DNA of 25,321 nucleotides from the IMG/VR virus record IMGVR_UViG_3300045135_000515, positions 1 to 25,321 of that record; one strand, written 5' to 3'. Below the pieces are notes generated by a model that worked only from the letters and a program-made list of their open reading frames with translations, was not told where the DNA came from and searched no databases. Source of the DNA: a virus. Numbering within the stretch: the stretch's first letter is position 1; every line of letters starts with the position of its first letter. Position numbers and translations under genes: made by a program. This document shows, in pieces, positions 6,270 to 11,558 of this stretch.

Positions 6270-6682
6270 TGCTTAACGTTTTCTTTCAGGGTCGTGTACG
6301 TCAACAGGCGAGACTCCAAGAGTTTGCCTGTGATGTGATCAATGATTTGTTACCTCGTGAGTTCAAACGTGATATTGACATTCATGTTCGATTCACAAAG
6401 AACATCGATGCAATGGGTTACTGTCACATGGAAGACGAAGAGACGATTGCTATCGAGGTGTGTAATCAGGGAGATCTGAACCAGATCGCATCAACCATTG
6501 CACACGAGTTGGTTCATGCAAAGCAGTTCATTCGTGGTGAACTTAATGCAGGTATGACCCGTTGGAAACGGCAGGAGATCCCCGTTGGCCCTCGGGGTGG
6601 TATTCAGATTCAGTATCATGATCAACCGTGGGAACGCGAGGCGTTTGAAAAAGAGGTTGACTTGGTGAAGGCGTTTTGGTAA
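6269..6682 (+). CDS. SprT-like zinc metallopeptidase-fold protein
   Basis: 137 aa from GTG 6269 (TAGTG overlap with the preceding small gene). The zinc signature is TIAHELVHAKQF with H79, E80 and H83; the acidic PWEREAFEKE helix at ~120-129 is placed as the third ligand region in phage SprT-like proteins. The N-terminal half has an amphipathic helix and a strand HVRF. Cellular relatives (SprT/Spartan) cut DNA-bound proteins, but the phage short forms are mostly untested. The protein is compact and single-domain, without a zinc ribbon. Confidence 0.8.
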   Translation: MLNVFFQGRVRQQARLQEFACDVINDLLPREFKRDIDIHVRFTKNIDAMGYCHMEDEETIAIEVCNQGDLNQIASTIAHELVHAKQFIRGELNAGMTRWKRQEIPVGPRGGIQIQYHDQPWEREAFEKEVDLVKAFW

Positions 6683-6704
6683 TATATAACTTGAGGTCTG
6701 TGAA

Positions 6705-6926
6705 ATGAAACTAATTACTATATCATGTACGGGTGACGATTTTTCCCACACGGTTGAAGAGGGTTACCCACCAGAGGAAATGGAATGGCGAATCATTCAG
6801 GCGGCTGAGGAACAGTTTCCAAATTTCAAACAACTGTTCCATTATGACAGCGTTGGTCTACCTGCGGTTGATCTGATTCAGAATGGAAGATGTATTCACC
6901 AAATGCGATTTGAGGCAGAAGTATGA
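6705..6926 (+). CDS. Hypothetical protein, 73 aa
   Basis: ATG 6705 follows GAGG (6692-6695). Small acidic protein beginning MKLITISCTGDDFSHTVEEG and ending IHQMRFEAEV; predicted strand-helix-strand. No family recognised. It overlaps the next gene by ATGA, so the two are probably translated together. Confidence 0.6.
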   Translation: MKLITISCTGDDFSHTVEEGYPPEEMEWRIIQAAEEQFPNFKQLFHYDSVGLPAVDLIQNGRCIHQMRFEAEV

Positions 6927-7267
6927 ACGAAGAAGCAAAGGCAATTTTTGATTTAGAACAACAGATTCTGCAATGTTGGAATGTTGTTGATGACATTAAA
7001 CTGTTGTACAACCACTTCGGTGACAATCCAAAGTTCGAAGGACTGGATCCAAAGGCCGAAGACGAGATGATGAATCTTCTTCTTGGCCTTGAATCGATGT
7101 ATCAACTCAAGTTTGATACGATGTTTCGCACGTTCGAAGATGTCGCTCGTGAGTTCCATCGTCGTGGTAAGTTAGCGCAACTGGATCGTGAGAAGCAACT
7201 CGCCGAGATGTTCGACAAAGCGATCGACAAACAATGGAAAATGAATGAGAGCGATAATGACAATTGA
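6923..7267 (+). CDS. Hypothetical helical protein, 114 aa
   Basis: Starts in the ATGA overlap. Strongly helical and charged throughout: EEAKAIFDLEQQILQCW, then a DDIKLLYNHFGD segment, LLGLESMYQLKFDTMFRTFEDVA and a K/R/E-rich end. No signal peptide or membrane segment. I recognise no function; similar ~110-aa helical proteins occur among T4-type phage accessory genes. Overlaps the next gene by 11 bases. Confidence 0.65.
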   Translation: MNEEAKAIFDLEQQILQCWNVVDDIKLLYNHFGDNPKFEGLDPKAEDEMMNLLLGLESMYQLKFDTMFRTFEDVAREFHRRGKLAQLDREKQLAEMFDKAIDKQWKMNESDNDN

Positions 7268-7475
7268 TGAATTAGTAGAGATCGCCAAAGAAGTTGAGAT
7301 TGGTGATCCGTTTGACTGGGGTAACGTCAACATTCATGAAGAGTCTGCGTATCGTCTGATGGCGATGGGTGTGATGGGAATGGACATGTCTGAAGATGTT
7401 ATGAGAGCAACCATTGTTAAGTTATGTGTTGAGAACCTCGTGTTGAACACAAAACTAATGATGGTAAACAAATAG
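7257..7475 (+). CDS. Hypothetical protein, 72 aa
   Basis: Begins MTIDELVEIAKEVEIGDPFDW. ATG 7257 is preferred over the in-frame ATG at 7245, which would lie further inside the preceding gene. The C-terminal half is helical and Met-rich (YRLMAMGVMGMDMSEDVM), ending NLVLNTKLMMVNK. No recognised domain. Likely cytoplasmic. Confidence 0.6.
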   Translation: MTIDELVEIAKEVEIGDPFDWGNVNIHEESAYRLMAMGVMGMDMSEDVMRATIVKLCVENLVLNTKLMMVNK

Positions 7476-7530
7476 GAAGGTGGCGACCTTAAACGCAAAC
7501 TTAAACACACACAACACAAAGGAGATTCAT

Positions 7531-7746
7531 ATGAATCCATACGAAGTAAGATTAGAAGTACTAAAGATGGCTCAAGGTATGTTAGAACGTCAGTTCGATA
7601 CAGAACAAGCGTTTCTTTGGGAGTTGATGAGTAAGGATCTAGTTACTCTTCACACATTGCGTACTCAAATGCCTCAAATGCCAACGCCTGAACAGATTAA
7701 GGAAAAGGCAAACGAACTGTACGAATTTGTTTCTGAAAACAAATAG
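7531..7746 (+). CDS. Hypothetical helical protein, 71 aa
   Basis: ATG 7531 is fixed by a near-perfect AAAGGAGA at 7518-7525; an earlier in-frame start at 7480 has no such site. The protein MNPYEVRLEVLKMAQGMLE then ends in a proline-punctuated helix pair PTPEQIKEKANELYEFVSENK. This C-terminal pattern is common in small T4-type phage proteins of unknown role. It is the last protein gene before the RNA region. Confidence 0.7.
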   Translation: MNPYEVRLEVLKMAQGMLERQFDTEQAFLWELMSKDLVTLHTLRTQMPQMPTPEQIKEKANELYEFVSENK

Positions 7747-8265
7747 TATAGATAGTATTGTGAGTTCGGTATGAATGGTCTAACCAACCGCCTTAACTGT
7801 CGAGGTAGATAAGACCCCGTACATTAGTCCGTAGGGAAGAACTGTGGTGGTTCGATGCTCTTGTATGTGGGGAGTCCTCGTTGACTCTTAAACGTGTGAC
7901 AGTACTCGCAATCTAATTGCGTCAGGGTACATGGAAACATGAACGCACACTACCTGTAACAAGGTCAAGTCCGTGACGGTAAAGGTGTTATCCGATTTCC
8001 CCGCCGAAAGGTTGGGAGATGCCCCATCGATATGTTGGGAACGTAAGTTGCTGAACGGTTATGAGGATTTGCAGTAGACGGATCGAAAACGCAACATCTA
8101 CTACTTATTTTCGGTGATGCTCACATCGGGGGGTTACTCATAAACAACACCCCCCAAGCTTAGCCCGAGAAGAACCACTTTGTAAGTCGTCTGTGCACGG
8201 GCGCTGATAATGGAGAATAAGGTTTGGGACTACCCGAACGAGTGTCTCCACTTTATTAAAAAAAT
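7747..8265 (+). ncRNA. Large structured non-coding RNA candidate (GOLLD/ROOL-like context)
   Basis: About 520 bases with no credible protein frame on either strand. Many local stems are visible: CCCC..TACA (7815-7823) with TGTA..GGGG (7862-7872); CGCAAT-CTA-ATTGCG (7907-7921); CATG-GAAA-CATG (7930-7941); a GAAA-capped hairpin at 7999-8017; a GCAGTAGA/TCTACTAC pairing near 8070-8103; GGGGGGT (8128-8134) with ACCCCCC (8149-8155); GCCCG (8163-8167) with CGGGC (8198-8202). The last element is TGGAGA (8211-8216) with TCTCCA (8245-8250) around GTTTGGG/CCCGAAC. A T-loop-like GGTTCGAT lies at 7850-7857. Size, two GAAA tetraloops, and location beside phage tRNA genes resemble the GOLLD and ROOL giant RNA classes; homology is untested. 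Its own promoter is unclear, so it may be processed from read-through. Confidence 0.55.
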
Positions 8266-8268
8266 CAC

Positions 8269-8298
8269 TTGACAGTAGAACATTAATTGTTATATAAT
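8269..8298 (+). promoter_or_regulatory. sigma70-type promoter P2 for the RNA operon
   Basis: -35 TTGACA (8269-8274, consensus), 18-nt spacer, -10 TATAAT (8293-8298, consensus). It is the strongest-looking promoter in the window and faces only non-coding RNA segments and the tRNA genes. Confidence 0.85.
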
Positions 8299-8324
8299 TA
8301 GTTTGTAAGTTGAGATGTTTGATC

Positions 8325-8486
8325 GTTTTAGAATGGACACTCAGGGTTGTACTCAGTGTAGTAAAACGCTGGCGTGAGTATAAATGTCCTAGCTCGTCGT
8401 AGAGATTGATCCCTCGTAGACGCACTCGACAGACCCTGCCAAATCCTAGGCTATCGGGCAATAAAAATGAGTGTCCATTCTAAAAC
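8325..8486 (+). ncRNA. Stem-bounded RNA segment A (162 nt)
   Basis: Closed by a perfect 19-bp terminal stem: GTTTTAGAATGGACACTCA (8325-8343) with its exact complement at 8468-8486. The interior has no reading frame and shows further pairing, for example CAGTG/CGCTG near 8354-8371 and CCTAG/CTAGG arms near 8388 and 8447. It starts ~20 nt after the predicted P2 start site. A long closing stem of this type is a typical RNase III substrate, so a discrete RNA may be released. Confidence 0.7.
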
Positions 8487-8538
8487 ACACTCGGTATACA
8501 GATAGTATGCAGAGACATAAGAAACGTGAGTGTGTTTT
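8482..8538 (+). ncRNA. Stem-bounded RNA segment B (57 nt)
   Basis: Closed by a perfect 11-bp stem AAAACACACTC (8482-8492) with GAGTGTGTTTT (8528-8538). Its 5' arm shares five bases with the 3' arm of segment A, so the base of one stem competes with the other. A further hairpin GACTG/CAGTC (8545-8565) follows. Confidence 0.65.
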
Positions 8539-8569
8539 CGGAATGACTGCGCCGTAAAGACAGTCCCTA

Positions 8570-8643
8570 TTTTAGAATAGACATTGTGTCCGTCCTGACA
8601 TGTCTAACACGAAGGGTGAACTGGGCCAGTGTCTATTCTAAAG
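8570..8643 (+). ncRNA. Stem-bounded RNA segment C (74 nt)
   Basis: Closed by a 14-bp stem TTTTAGAATAGACA (8570-8583) with TGTCTATTCTAAAG (8630-8643), one pair being U-G. The arms are a diverged version of those of segment A; a G-to-A change in the 5' arm is matched by C-to-T in the 3' arm. The interior is shorter than in A. Confidence 0.65.
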
Positions 8644-8731
8644 CACACTATGTCGTAAGACTGAACTTTGACATTGCGAGATAAGGGACGCCCAATGTGG
8701 ATACTTTTGAGGAGTTGGGATAGTGTGTTTT
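8640..8731 (+). ncRNA. Stem-bounded RNA segment D (92 nt)
   Basis: Closed by a 12-bp stem AAAGCACACTAT (8640-8651) with ATAGTGTGTTTT (8720-8731), one G-U pair. Arms are a diverged version of segment B with compensatory changes. An internal stem ACATTG (8671-8676) with CAATGT (8693-8698) is visible. It ends seven bases before tRNA-Thr. Confidence 0.65.
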
Positions 8732-8738
8732 ACTTTTT

Positions 8739-8813
8739 GCCGATTAAGCATAAATGGCGATGCAGTTGACTTGTAATCATCAGAAGGGGGTTCGATTCCC
8801 TCAATCGGCACCA
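8739..8813 (+). tRNA. tRNA-Thr(TGT)
   Basis: Acceptor GCCGATT/AATCGGC, D-stem GCAT/ATGC, anticodon loop CTTGTAA, T-arm with GGTTCGATT, discriminator A and encoded CCA. The anticodon stem has one T-T mismatch. Reads ACA (and by wobble ACG) codons. First tRNA after the structured segments. Confidence 0.92.
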
Positions 8814-8818
8814 ATTAT

Positions 8819-8893
8819 TCCTCGGGGGCCGCAAGGTGTGGCAGCAGACTGTTAATCTGTGATAGCTTGGTTCGATTCCAAGCCGAGGAGCCA
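8819..8893 (+). tRNA. tRNA-Asn(GTT)
   Basis: Acceptor TCCTCGG/CCGAGGA, anticodon loop CTGTTAA on a CAGA/TCTG stem, T-arm GGTTCGATTCC, discriminator G and encoded CCA. These are normal bacterial tRNA-Asn features. It starts five bases after tRNA-Thr. Confidence 0.94.
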
Positions 8894-8899
8894 ATTTTG

Positions 8900-8983
8900 G
8901 GGGAGATTGCTGAGTGGCCAAAGGCAACGGACTGTAAATCCGTCACGAGAGTTTCGATGGTTCGAATCCATCTCTCCCCACCA
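8900..8983 (+). tRNA. tRNA-Tyr(GTA)
   Basis: Class II tRNA: acceptor GGGGAGA/TCTCCCC, anticodon loop CTGTAAA on CGGA/TCCG, long variable arm (TCACGAGAGTTTCGA region), T-arm GGTTCGAATCC, A73 and encoded CCA. The variable arm and GTA anticodon identify Tyr. Confidence 0.95.
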
Positions 8984-8984
8984 C

Positions 8985-9059
8985 ACTCCTGTAGCTTAAT
9001 GGTAGAGCACGACCCTCATAAGGTTATGGTTCTTGGTTCGAATCCAAGCGGGAGTACCA
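8985..9059 (+). tRNA. tRNA with CAT anticodon (elongator Met, or Ile2)
   Basis: Acceptor ACTCCTG/CGGGAGT, anticodon loop CTCATAA, T-arm GGTTCGAATCC, A73 and encoded CCA. It pairs A1-T72 and lacks the three G-C pairs of an initiator anticodon stem, so it is not initiator tRNA. Whether C34 is modified to lysidine (Ile2 identity) cannot be read from the gene. The anticodon stem has a weak closing pair. Confidence 0.88.
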
Positions 9060-9060
9060 A

Positions 9061-9136
9061 CCCTCAGTAGTTCAGCGGATAGAATAACTGCCTTCTAAGC
9101 AGTCGGTCACTGGTTCGAATCCAGTCTGGGGGCCCA
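9061..9136 (+). tRNA. tRNA-Arg(TCT)
   Basis: Acceptor CCCTCAG/CTGGGGG, anticodon loop CTTCTAA on CTGC/GCAG, T-arm GGTTCGAATCC, encoded CCA at 9134-9136. Reads AGA/AGG, codons rare in many gammaproteobacteria. Oddly it has a C1-G72 pair and position 73 is C, whereas Arg tRNAs usually have A or G there. Confidence 0.88.
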
Positions 9137-9155
9137 AAAACAAAGAGGATGATGC

Positions 9156-9263
9156 ATGAAAAACGATGATGACAATTATGTTTTGAAGTTTGTGTGGTAT
9201 TCTTTTGTGGTTGCGGTATTGACTATTGTCGGTACATACGGTATACTGAACAATGTTTGGTAA
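9156..9263 (+). CDS. Small single-TM protein, 35 aa
   Basis: ATG 9156 follows GAGGA (9145-9149). The protein starts MKNDDDNYVLK, then a hydrophobic segment FVWYSFVVAVLTIVGTYGIL (about 12-31), and ends NNVW. It probably has an acidic N-terminus in the cytoplasm and one membrane pass. Function unknown. It is the first protein gene after the tRNA cluster, probably on the same transcript. Confidence 0.55.
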   Translation: MKNDDDNYVLKFVWYSFVVAVLTIVGTYGILNNVW

Positions 9264-9277
9264 AAGGATTGAGTGAT

Positions 9278-9571
9278 ATGAAAAATCGTTATGGGTATGA
9301 ATATTGTTATGTGAAGTATGATGACAATCTCTATCGGTTCAATATGGACGAAGAGCATATGAAGTATATGCGTTATGGTGGTCATGATTTTCAAGAGGGA
9401 ATTGACTTCAATGATCTTGGCATGTTCGATCCGAGCGGTGGGCCGTATGTTGCAGTAGGTAGTAAAATCTACTGGGATGAGATTCACGAAGGTGTAGAAG
9501 GAAGTGACCCTTTGATTGTGACTAAAATCATGGATCGTGGTGCAGAAGGTTTGTTTGTGGAGGTGGAATGA
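9278..9571 (+). CDS. Hypothetical protein, 97 aa
   Basis: ATG 9278 with AGGA at 9265-9268 starts the protein MKNRYGYEYCYVKYDDNLYRF; the same frame is open further left but without a ribosome site. The sequence is aromatic-rich in its first half, with a middle FQEGIDFNDLGMFDPSGG and a beta-rich C-terminus (PLIVTKIMDRGAEGLFVEVE). It looks like a small cytoplasmic alpha/beta protein. I do not recognise the family. Ends in an ATGA overlap with the next gene. Confidence 0.6.
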   Translation: MKNRYGYEYCYVKYDDNLYRFNMDEEHMKYMRYGGHDFQEGIDFNDLGMFDPSGGPYVAVGSKIYWDEIHEGVEGSDPLIVTKIMDRGAEGLFVEVE

Positions 9572-9789
9572 TGACAATGAATTATGAACGTCGCAATGCA
9601 GTTGTGCGCACTGAACAATTTCTTGTTGCTATTCTGAAAGGTGAGTATGCGCACCATTATGAAGATCTACTGCAAGAAGCAAGAAGTTGTCTGAAACATT
9701 ATCCAGGCGAGTATGATATGATGCTTGCCGCAGAGCAGGCGCCTGAAATCTTTGGCGATTGGGAGTATTATCGTGAACATTCCAAATAG
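9568..9789 (+). CDS. BPSL0761-like small protein
   Basis: 73 aa, starting in the ATGA overlap. The pattern ERRNAVVRTEQFLVAIL, then LLQEARSCLKHYPGEYDM, matches the BPSL0761-type family: E-R-x-x-A-V-x-x-x-x-x-F-L, followed by R-x-x-A-x-x-x-L-x-H-Y-P. The family is small, widespread in bacteria and phages, and without known function. Overlaps the next gene by 17 bases. Confidence 0.65.
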   Translation: MMTMNYERRNAVVRTEQFLVAILKGEYAHHYEDLLQEARSCLKHYPGEYDMMLAAEQAPEIFGDWEYYREHSK

Positions 9790-10027
9790 TATTAAGAACG
9801 CTGATCGTGAGACCCTTGAGAAACTTGCGTGGGGTTGGTATCAAATGGTATGTGACCTTGAGAAGCAAGTCGATTGTAAACTGGTCAGTCGTGTAGAAGT
9901 AATTGATGGGACTGGTCGTGGTTATGTAAAGTATCTCAACGAAGATCAGTTTGCTTGGTTAGGTTTTCAAGACGATGCTCGCACCTTGAAAGTGTTTATT
10001 CAAGATCGGGTGGAGTATATGTTGTGA
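9773..10027 (+). CDS. Hypothetical protein, 84 aa
   Basis: Start set at GTG 9773 because GGGAG (9761-9765) is correctly spaced; the frame continues left but only inside the previous gene. MNIPNSIKNADRETLEKLAWG begins a helical half, and a beta-rich half follows (LVSRVEVIDGTGRGYVKYLN). No domain recognised. Overlaps the next gene by four bases (GTGA). Confidence 0.55.
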   Translation: MNIPNSIKNADRETLEKLAWGWYQMVCDLEKQVDCKLVSRVEVIDGTGRGYVKYLNEDQFAWLGFQDDARTLKVFIQDRVEYML

Positions 10028-10221
10028 GAAAATATCGCATCGTAAAGAAAAATTGGGAAATGGGTTACGATCCACAAATCAAAAGATGGTATGGGTGGTC
10101 TTCTCTTTTATGTCTCGAACATGAGGGTTATTACCGCAGATTCGAACAAGCACAAGACCGTATCTTTCTGGATAAGAAATATCGTGATGAAGGTGACAGA
10201 GTAGTTTGGAGCAATGAGTGA
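10024..10221 (+). CDS. Hypothetical basic protein, 65 aa
   Basis: GTG 10024 overlaps the previous stop and has GGTGGAG (10009-10015) ahead of it. The sequence MRKYRIVKKNWEMGYDPQIK is basic and aromatic, ending DEGDRVVWSNE. Small, soluble, probably beta-rich. No family recognised. Confidence 0.5.
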   Translation: MRKYRIVKKNWEMGYDPQIKRWYGWSSLLCLEHEGYYRRFEQAQDRIFLDKKYRDEGDRVVWSNE

Positions 10222-10439
10222 TGAAAGTTGAAGTAAACAAACGCACAGCAGTATTTGCGGAACTCCAAAATTACTGTCATATGAGTGGTAAAGATGATTA
10301 TATAGAACTGACTAAATGGACTAACGGTGAAGGTTTCGACATACAGATTGACAGTAAACGTGGCGCAGAACAGTATTTCAGTTTGACTTATGGTGAGTGG
10401 CAGTTGTTGCAGGTGCTGATGAACTGGGAAGGCGAGTGA
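10221..10439 (+). CDS. Hypothetical protein, 72 aa
   Basis: ATG 10221 overlaps the preceding TGA (a GTG three bases earlier is also possible); GGAG lies at 10208-10211. MKVEVNKRTAVFAELQNYC is followed by YIELTKWTNGEGFDIQID and YFSLTYGEWQLLQVLMN. The second half suggests a beta hairpin followed by a helix. Function unknown. Confidence 0.55.
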   Translation: MKVEVNKRTAVFAELQNYCHMSGKDDYIELTKWTNGEGFDIQIDSKRGAEQYFSLTYGEWQLLQVLMNWEGE

Positions 10440-10471
10440 TGAGCAAATACAAAATAGCAGAAGTATATTAA
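10439..10471 (+). pseudogene. Ten-codon stub duplicating the start of the gene at 10898
   Basis: ATG overlaps the preceding TGA and reads MSKYKIAEVY, then stop. The intact gene at 10898 begins MSYKIAEVKF. The DNA agrees in TACAARATMGCAGAAGT and the ATGAG start, so this is a 5' remnant left when the promoter P3 block and two genes became placed between the stub and the full copy. Confidence 0.55.
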
Positions 10472-10477
10472 ATGATG

Positions 10478-10503
10478 TTTTTATAACAAAATAATCTAAA
10501 AAA
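10478..10503 (+). promoter_or_regulatory. 26-nt A/T-rich upstream element, copy 2
   Basis: Identical over 26 bases to 5394-5419. Here it ends four bases before the -35 box of P3, closer than at P1. Confidence 0.7.
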
Positions 10504-10507
10504 GTAG

Positions 10508-10536
10508 TTTACATTCCTCTCGGTCTGTTATATAAT
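10508..10536 (+). promoter_or_regulatory. sigma70-type promoter P3
   Basis: -35 TTTACA (10508-10513), 17-nt spacer, -10 TATAAT (10531-10536). The leader contains AATTGAGAAAAGGA, whose TTGAGA is shared with the leaders of P4, P5 and P6. Drives the genes from 10568. Confidence 0.82.
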
Positions 10537-10567
10537 TATTACATAAATTGAGAAAAGGAATTAAATT

Positions 10568-10663
10568 ATGAAAGACAAATTTTTACCAAGCAAAAATGAA
10601 ATGCCGATGGTTGTCTTTGTATTGGCTTCCATCTTTTCTGTTATTTACTTTGTAGTTGCTTAA
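10568..10663 (+). CDS. Small single-TM protein, 31 aa
   Basis: First gene after P3; AAAGGA is at 10555-10560 and ATG at 10568. It reads MKDKFLPSKNEMPMV and then a hydrophobic helix VFVLASIFSVIYFVVA to the stop. A single-pass membrane peptide with a basic cytoplasmic N-terminus. No function recognised; a very short membrane protein directly behind an early promoter fits a host-modulating role, which is speculation. Confidence 0.55.
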   Translation: MKDKFLPSKNEMPMVVFVLASIFSVIYFVVA

Positions 10664-10679
10664 GGATTATATAGAGATT

Positions 10680-10886
10680 ATGGCGTTTGTAATGTATGAC
10701 GTAGACAAAAAAGAAATTAAGAATGTAATGATTGTCGATGACGGAAGTGACCGCCCAGAAAAAATTTATGAAGATCGTGTAGACGAGTACGGCGATATTC
10801 GAGACAAGTGGATGCCTTACGAGGAGTTTGTTGCCAAGTATGGTGAAGACCTGATTCCAATTCTTAAGCGAATGAAAGACAAGTAG
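10680..10886 (+). CDS. Hypothetical protein, 68 aa
   Basis: ATG 10680; AGAG/AGGA-type sites upstream are weak. MAFVMYDVDKKEIKNVMIVDD is followed by a charged stretch and YEEFVAKYGEDLIPILKRMKDK. Predicted strand pair followed by helices. Function unknown. Confidence 0.55.
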   Translation: MAFVMYDVDKKEIKNVMIVDDGSDRPEKIYEDRVDEYGDIRDKWMPYEEFVAKYGEDLIPILKRMKDK

Positions 10887-10897
10887 GAGCAAGAGTG

Positions 10898-11260
10898 ATG
10901 AGTTACAAGATCGCAGAAGTGAAGTTTAACGGTGGAAAGGGCACTGTGCTCTGCAATGTGTGTCGCATTATGCTGACAGATGCCTGTGATACCAGAGAAC
11001 AGATTGACTGCTATCATCTATGCGAAGAATGTTATGAAGAAATGAACGCAGAGAACTACGCAAAACTGTATAACTTTGTTCGTTACATCGCACGGGATTG
11101 GGTAGAGTTGAGTCATGACAAAGTGCGGTTACAACGAGACGACTATATGAAACGGGCAAAAGCACTGTTGGATGCGTTAACAGTAACAAAGTACACACAC
11201 ATTGACGAGGTGTTGGAAGATTGTGATGGGTTGGTGGAACAAAATAGCGAGGGAAAATAA
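10898..11260 (+). CDS. Putative zinc-binding protein with two CxxC pairs
   Basis: 120 aa from ATG 10898 (GGAG at 10886-10889; a GTG three bases earlier is possible). After MSYKIAEVKFNGGKGT come CNVC (residues 19-22 region) and CEEC with a preceding CYHL, which together can form a treble-clef or rubredoxin-type zinc site. The rest is helical (YAKLYNFVRYIARDWVEL, YMKRAKALLDAL). The zinc site is a pattern inference; no family name is certain. The start of this gene is duplicated as a stub at 10439. Confidence 0.65.
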   Translation: MSYKIAEVKFNGGKGTVLCNVCRIMLTDACDTREQIDCYHLCEECYEEMNAENYAKLYNFVRYIARDWVELSHDKVRLQRDDYMKRAKALLDALTVTKYTHIDEVLEDCDGLVEQNSEGK

Positions 11261-11261
11261 A

Positions 11262-11558
11262 ATGAGGCAGTGTTGTGAAGGTGGGCCAATGACTGCAGGA
11301 TGTCATCATGACCACTGCACTGGGCCAAGAGAAACCAAGCTGGTTGAAATCACAGATGAAGAATATGCACTGTTTCAAAAACTTGCGTCAGTGTGGTATC
11401 ATAGCGAAGCAGAAATTACTGGTGCTTTTTTTATCTGTGGTCGTGCTGGTGAAGAGGATGAAATGGGTCTGCCTGATGCCATTTTAGTCTGCCCACAAAT
11501 GGGTAGCAATATCACAGCAATCTATGAGAAGAAAACGGTAGGAAGAAGTGGGCAATGA
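11262..11558 (+). CDS. Conserved hypothetical protein with ILVCPQMG motif
   Basis: 98 aa from ATG 11262, with GAGGGA upstream. The N-terminus is Cys/His-rich (MRQCCEGGPMTAGCHHDHC), which might bind metal. A helix EEYALFQKLASVWY follows, and the end reads LPDAILVCPQMGSNITAIYEK. That last motif is familiar from uncharacterised phage proteins. Cys/His content suggests zinc, unproven. Overlaps the next gene by ATGA. Confidence 0.55.
   Translation: MRQCCEGGPMTAGCHHDHCTGPRETKLVEITDEEYALFQKLASVWYHSEAEITGAFFICGRAGEEDEMGLPDAILVCPQMGSNITAIYEKKTVGRSGQ

Noticed and set aside
8128-8155. GGGGGGT/ACCCCCC hairpin as a transcription terminator
   Set aside because: No T-run follows and the loop is 14 bases; it fits better as a stem within the large RNA.
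7747-8265. Group I intron, RNase P RNA or tmRNA
   Set aside because: I see no group I P7/P3 core sequences, no GAGGAAAGTCC-type RNase P signature and no tmRNA ends, and the flanks are not two halves of one gene.
8138-8461. 107-aa minus-strand frame across the RNA region
   Set aside because: It crosses the P2 promoter and the arm of segment A, has no ribosome site, and the DNA is better explained by RNA structure.
8325-8731. Inverted repeats as ends of a MITE or insertion sequence
   Set aside because: No target-site duplication or transposase, and the paired arms change together between copies, which points to RNA pairing.
8867-9070. 67-aa + strand frame over the tRNA genes
   Set aside because: It is only the reading-through of tRNA-Tyr, the CAT tRNA and adjacent sequence.
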